Shown: positions 61,087-64,000 of the stretch, one piece after another
Numbering within the stretch: position 1 is the stretch's first letter
How the letters are laid out: every line of letters starts with the position of its first letter
Assembly: GCA_965116935.1 (NCBI GenBank)
Contig: OZ220737.1
Location: 3,162,001-3,226,000, forward strand
DNA length: 64,000 nt
Direction of reading: 5' to 3'
Origin: VXYL01 sp965116935
GTDB taxonomy: Bacteria; Pseudomonadota; Gammaproteobacteria; Pseudomonadales; Azotimanducaceae
The notes under the pieces: model-generated
The model's input: only the letters and a program-made list of their open reading frames with translations
What the model was told of the DNA's origin: nothing
Databases searched by the model: none
Program-made: the position numbers and the translations under genes

Positions 61087-62372
61087 GGGGTGCCTCCGCA
61101 GGCCTCCACAAAGGCGTTCCATCGCACCCAAATCCGGTCCACATCGGGAAGCGTGGCCCGTAAGGCTGCGTGTACCTCCATGACACGCTCAAGCGACGGT
61201 TCAGCTTGCCTTTGCAGGTCTTGAGCGGCTCGTATTGCCTGTTCGGCTTCTAGGCTTCGGTCCGTGTGCAGGTCGAATGCCTCGCTCGTCAGCCAAGCGC
61301 TGGCTGTGCCCCTCGGCGTGAACGTTCGGCGCACGAGTTGGGGATGGGGCGGGTCGCCTTCGACATCCAGATCGAACCATGCATCACGATCTGGATCGAA
61401 CCATGGTTCGGCCGAGGCAAGCACCAATGGCGAATGCGTGGCAACCACGAGTTGCAGCTCGTCCATGGATAAGGCGCGGCCAACGTTGCGCAGCGCCGTC
61501 AACACGGAGCGCTGCCACTTCGGGTGCAAATGGCTTTCGACTTCGTCGAACAGCATGACTACGCGTTTCGATGGTTCATTGCCCCGTAGGGTTGCGGCGG
61601 CGCGATGCTCGCCCCAGGCCCAAGTAAGCATGTAGGCAAGGGCGACGATGCGCCGTACGCCTGAGGATGCGAGCAGGATTGGAACCGTGCCGGTGAGAGC
61701 GGTCCGGATCGACGGCACATCGCGGGCATCATTGATGGACAAACGCACCGGATTGGCCGGTTCGATCTGTGTCCCATCCCCCTGAGACAGTGTCCGCAGC
61801 GTTGTCGCCATGGTTTGTGCGTTTTCGTCGTTTGCTCGGATCCAGCTCGACCAGTCATACAGGAGTCCGTTGCAGACGGGGATTTGACGTCCGTCGATGA
61901 CATCGCGAAGTCCGTCCCAAACCTCCTCGTCGGTGAATACATAGGCCGGGCGACGCTCTTGCACATCGGTGCCAGCCTCTACGTTCCAGTTCCTGGCGGG
62001 ATCGCACACCGAAAACGAGCCATCCGCGTGGGCGTACAGAATCAGGCCCGGCACTGGTCGTCCTGTTGGTCCACGCCAGGTCTGTTCCGCCCGTACGAAC
62101 TCCACGCCGTAGTCGATGGGCCCGCCGTGTCCCCTGATGCGGAACGTGATTGTCGCCGGCAGCTTTGGGTCGTGGGGCCGCGCCGGAAAGCCGGAGGTCA
62201 TCCGCCTGTTGACTTCCCGCGGCCAGCGCCGCGTGAGCGCCCACCATGCGAGGTCCAGGAGGAAGCTCTTGCCGAGCCCGTTGTCGCCAGTGAGCAGATT
62301 GACCCCGGGTGCGAATTCGAGCGCCATTGACGGCGCGGGGCCGACATTCTCGAGGGCCAGTCGCTCCAGCAC
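61083..62372 (-). CDS. AAA/ABC-type ATPase (Septu PtuA-like, AAA_21 family)
   Basis: 429 aa from GTG at 62372, three bases after the enoyl-CoA hydratase stop. Walker A GDNGLGKS (29-36), ABC-like signature region LLASSGVRRIVALAYMLTW (232-250), Walker B VVMLFDEVESHLHP (269-282) and the His switch VVATHSPLVL (307-316). This is the RecF/SMC-like head seen in PtuA, GajA-type and AriA ATPases, without a TOPRIM domain. With the HNH partner it most resembles type I Septu anti-phage defence. Its placement directly behind an enoyl-CoA hydratase gene is unusual and suggests it borrows that promoter. Confidence 0.85.
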   Translation of the reverse strand: MLERLALENVGPAPSMALEFAPGVNLLTGDNGLGKSFLLDLAWWALTRRWPREVNRRMTSGFPARPHDPKLPATITFRIRGHGGPIDYGVEFVRAEQTWRGPTGRPVPGLILYAHADGSFSVCDPARNWNVEAGTDVQERRPAYVFTDEEVWDGLRDVIDGRQIPVCNGLLYDWSSWIRANDENAQTMATTLRTLSQGDGTQIEPANPVRLSINDARDVPSIRTALTGTVPILLASSGVRRIVALAYMLTWAWGEHRAAATLRGNEPSKRVVMLFDEVESHLHPKWQRSVLTALRNVGRALSMDELQLVVATHSPLVLASAEPWFDPDRDAWFDLDVEGDPPHPQLVRRTFTPRGTASAWLTSEAFDLHTDRSLEAEQAIRAAQDLQRQAEPSLERVMEVHAALRATLPDVDRIWVRWNAFVEACGGTP

Positions 62373-62375
62373 GGG

Positions 62376-63158
62376 TCAGTCGGCTCCGGCCATTTGCTGC
62401 CTGCCCCGTTGCTGCACTTTCAGGCGCCGTTCGGCGACCACTTCCGGGGGTGGGCTTGCGTGGCGGCGGCTTAGTTCGGCCTCGTAGGTCATGGCGTCGC
62501 CTAGGGCGAGGTCGTGGCCGCGGTCGATGAGGCTTTTATACTCGAACATGGCTTCCGGGACGCAGGAGAGCATGTCGCTGGCCAGCGCCTCGGCCGTCGG
62601 CAGCAAATCTTCCGGTGGCACCACCCGATTGACCAAGCCCCACTCCAGGGCGCGCTCGGCGCTGAGATAGTTGCCGGTGAGGGAGAGTTCCTTGGCGCGG
62701 TTCACGCCTACGAGGCGGGAGAGCCTTTGCGACAGGCCCCATCCGGCCAGGAGTCCAACGCGGGCGTGGGTGTCGGCGAAGCGGGCGTTGGGTGTGGCGA
62801 TGAGAATGTCGCAGGAGAGCGCAATCTCAAAGCCGCCGGTGACGGCAACGCCGTTGATCGCGCCGATGATCGGCTGACGCAAGCTTCGCATCAGCTTCGG
62901 CGGATCGGGCAGTTCGCCGGCAACTTGGCGCGACCGTTCCGGGTCCCCCATCTCCTTGAGGTCAAGGCCAGCGCAGAAGGCGCGGCCGGCGCCGGTAAGG
63001 ATGACGACGCGGGCTTCGCGATCGCGGCGAAGCTCGGCGAACGTGTCTGCCAGGGCCGTGCGCAGCTCCATCGACAGGGCGTTCATCTGTTCCGGCCGGT
63101 TGAGCGTCAGCGTTGCGACGCCGCCTTCGCGCTTCACCAACAGCACGCCTTCTGCCAT
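62376..63158 (-). CDS. Enoyl-CoA hydratase/isomerase family protein 1
   Basis: 260 aa from ATG at 63158 with AAGGAGG eight bases upstream. Crotonase fold: VATLTLNRPEQMNALSMEL, RVVILTGAGRAFCAGLDLKEM (oxyanion-hole loop), QPIIGAINGVAVTGGFEIALSCDI with the G-G second oxyanion Gly, and RFADTHARVGLLAGWGLSQRLSRLVG. One of the two glutamates usual for hydratases is replaced, so it may be an isomerase or other crotonase. Transcribed leftward, with enoyl-CoA hydratase 2 upstream and the Septu-like pair downstream. Confidence 0.9.
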   Translation of the reverse strand: MAEGVLLVKREGGVATLTLNRPEQMNALSMELRTALADTFAELRRDREARVVILTGAGRAFCAGLDLKEMGDPERSRQVAGELPDPPKLMRSLRQPIIGAINGVAVTGGFEIALSCDILIATPNARFADTHARVGLLAGWGLSQRLSRLVGVNRAKELSLTGNYLSAERALEWGLVNRVVPPEDLLPTAEALASDMLSCVPEAMFEYKSLIDRGHDLALGDAMTYEAELSRRHASPPPEVVAERRLKVQQRGRQQMAGAD

Positions 63159-63222
63159 GTCCTTCGCCTCCTTTTGATCCACTGCCTGCGCTTGTGCCGA
63201 ATCCTCCGCAAACCGCACCTCA

Positions 63223-63271
63223 GGAGTTTTTCGCGCCAGCGAAAAACTCCCAACGCGCCCGTCAGGGCGCG
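63223..63271 (-). terminator. Two adjacent hairpins between the enoyl-CoA hydratase genes
   Basis: GGAGTTTTTCGC-GCCA-GCGAAAAACTCC at 63223-63250 is a perfect 12-bp stem with a 4-base loop; CGCGCCC-GTCA-GGGCGCG at 63254-63271 is a second perfect 7-bp stem. They follow the stop of enoyl-CoA hydratase 2 in its direction. The run of A/T lies inside the first stem rather than after it, so they may be Rho-aided terminators or processing barriers. Confidence 0.55.
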
Positions 63272-63274
63272 CGA

Positions 63275-64000
63275 TTACCGTCCCGTGAAGTTCGGCTTGC
63301 GACGTTCCAGAAACGCCTTCACGCCCTCCTCGAAATCTTCGCTCGCGAACAGGCCGTTGAGATGCACCATCAGGTGGTCCACCGCCGTGTCGTAGGATTC
63401 TTCGAGCCCCATGCGCATCATGCGTTTGGTGGTCTGCACTGCCATCGGCGCGTTGTCGGCGATCTCTTCGGCCCATTGCATGGCGGTGGGCATGAGTTCT
63501 TCGCTTGCGACGACGGTGTTGACGAGGCCAATGTCGAGCGCCTCCTGGGCGTCGATGGTGCGGCCTCGGTAGTAGAGCTCCGCCGCCTTGGCCCAGCCGA
63601 TCAGGCGCGGCAGCAGCCAGGTGCCGCCGCTCTCCGGGACGACGTTTCGCTTCGCCGTCACCGCCGCCATCTTGGCGGAGTCGGCGGCGATGCGGATGTC
63701 GGCGAGCAGGGTCATGTCCATGCCGTAGCCAGCGGCGGCGCCGTTCACCGCGCATACCACCGGCGTGTCGATGTTCCACATGACGTTGATGGGTGCGTCG
63801 CGCAGGTCGAAGAGCTGGCGCGGGCGGTTGCTGCCGCGGGGCTCGTTGCGGCTGCCGATGCCGCCTTCGCCAACGGCTTGCAGATCAAGCCCGGAGCAGA
63901 AGCCGCGCCCGGCGCCGGTGAGGACGATGCAGCGAATGTCCGGGTCCTTGTTCGCCTCCACGAGCTTCGCGGACAGCTCCGAGAGCATGTCGCGGCTGAT
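63275..64000 (-). CDS. Enoyl-CoA hydratase/isomerase family protein 2 (5' end outside window)
   Basis: At least 241 codons; the frame runs off the right edge, so about 25 N-terminal residues are missing. IRCIVLTGAGRGFCSGLDLQAVG and TPVVCAVNGAAAGYGMDMTLLADIRI give the two oxyanion-hole loops; the C-terminus DFEEGVKAFLERRKPNFTGR is a classic crotonase tail. The insert EGGIGSRNEPRGSNRPRQLFDL is longer than usual. A paralogue of the gene at 62376. Confidence 0.9.
   Translation of the reverse strand: MSRDMLSELSAKLVEANKDPDIRCIVLTGAGRGFCSGLDLQAVGEGGIGSRNEPRGSNRPRQLFDLRDAPINVMWNIDTPVVCAVNGAAAGYGMDMTLLADIRIAADSAKMAAVTAKRNVVPESGGTWLLPRLIGWAKAAELYYRGRTIDAQEALDIGLVNTVVASEELMPTAMQWAEEIADNAPMAVQTTKRMMRMGLEESYDTAVDHLMVHLNGLFASEDFEEGVKAFLERRKPNFTGR

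Overview
The window is GC-rich, densely coded, Gram-negative DNA. Evidence for the Gram-negative assignment is a TonB-dependent receptor, RND efflux genes with periplasmic adaptors, a tripartite TRAP transporter, lipoproteins with lipoboxes and Fur-box-like sites. Three phytanoyl-CoA dioxygenase-family (PhyH) genes, a sulfatase, a hydroxypyruvate isomerase-like gene, MaoC/EthD/enoyl-CoA hydratase genes and many toxin-antitoxin remnants suggest a proteobacterium from one of the largely uncultured marine or host-associated lineages. That placement is inference: there is no rRNA or marker gene here.

Layout. (1) 1-8152 is a restriction-like block: the 3' end of an unknown gene, a ParB-like protein overlapping a candidate nuclease, a C5 cytosine methyltransferase, and a convergent 1390-aa fused endonuclease/adenine methyltransferase. 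(2) 8258-14637 holds a TRAP transporter operon, a DUF4143 ATPase divergent from an MFS symporter with a 31-bp-spaced repeat between them, and a small aspartic-protease-like gene. (3) 14699-22415 holds an FG-GAP/UnbV lipoprotein, a vanadium haloperoxidase-like lipoprotein gene broken by a 127-bp tandem duplication, a fatty-acid hydroxylase, an esterase broken by one extra base and an ankyrin protein. (4) 22564-28484 is an iron-uptake operon (Fur-box-like site, DUF4856, imelysin, TonB receptor). (5) 28825-41074 is catabolic and transport: three PhyH oxygenases, a CurA-type reductase, an RND pump with a second, divergent adaptor, a Hyi-like isomerase and a sulfatase.

(6) 41075-55808 is the accessory island. 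It contains two copies of a VapBC-like module (one decayed, one with intact toxin and frameshifted antitoxin), a fused antitoxin-RelE gene, a DUF433/DUF5615 pair with a degenerate toxin, a tightly overlapping dynamin-like GTPase / RdcB-like / patatin operon with a short unknown leader gene, a D12 adenine methylase coupled to a DDE transposase, a coiled-coil DUF1640 gene with an in-frame stop, a duplicated 81-aa family and many dispersed repeats. The dynamin-RdcB-patatin operon is the strongest candidate for an undescribed system.

(7) 55809-64000 returns to metabolism: EthD and MaoC proteins, tRNA-Pro(CGG), a lone ribbon-helix-helix antitoxin, a three-gene split nitrile hydratase/thiocyanate hydrolase-like set, DUF4242 and GFA proteins, a Septu-like ATPase + HNH pair and two enoyl-CoA hydratases. 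A recurring theme is recently broken genes: at least six reading frames are interrupted by short indels, a duplication or one stop codon. This means either a genome in active decay or local sequence errors.
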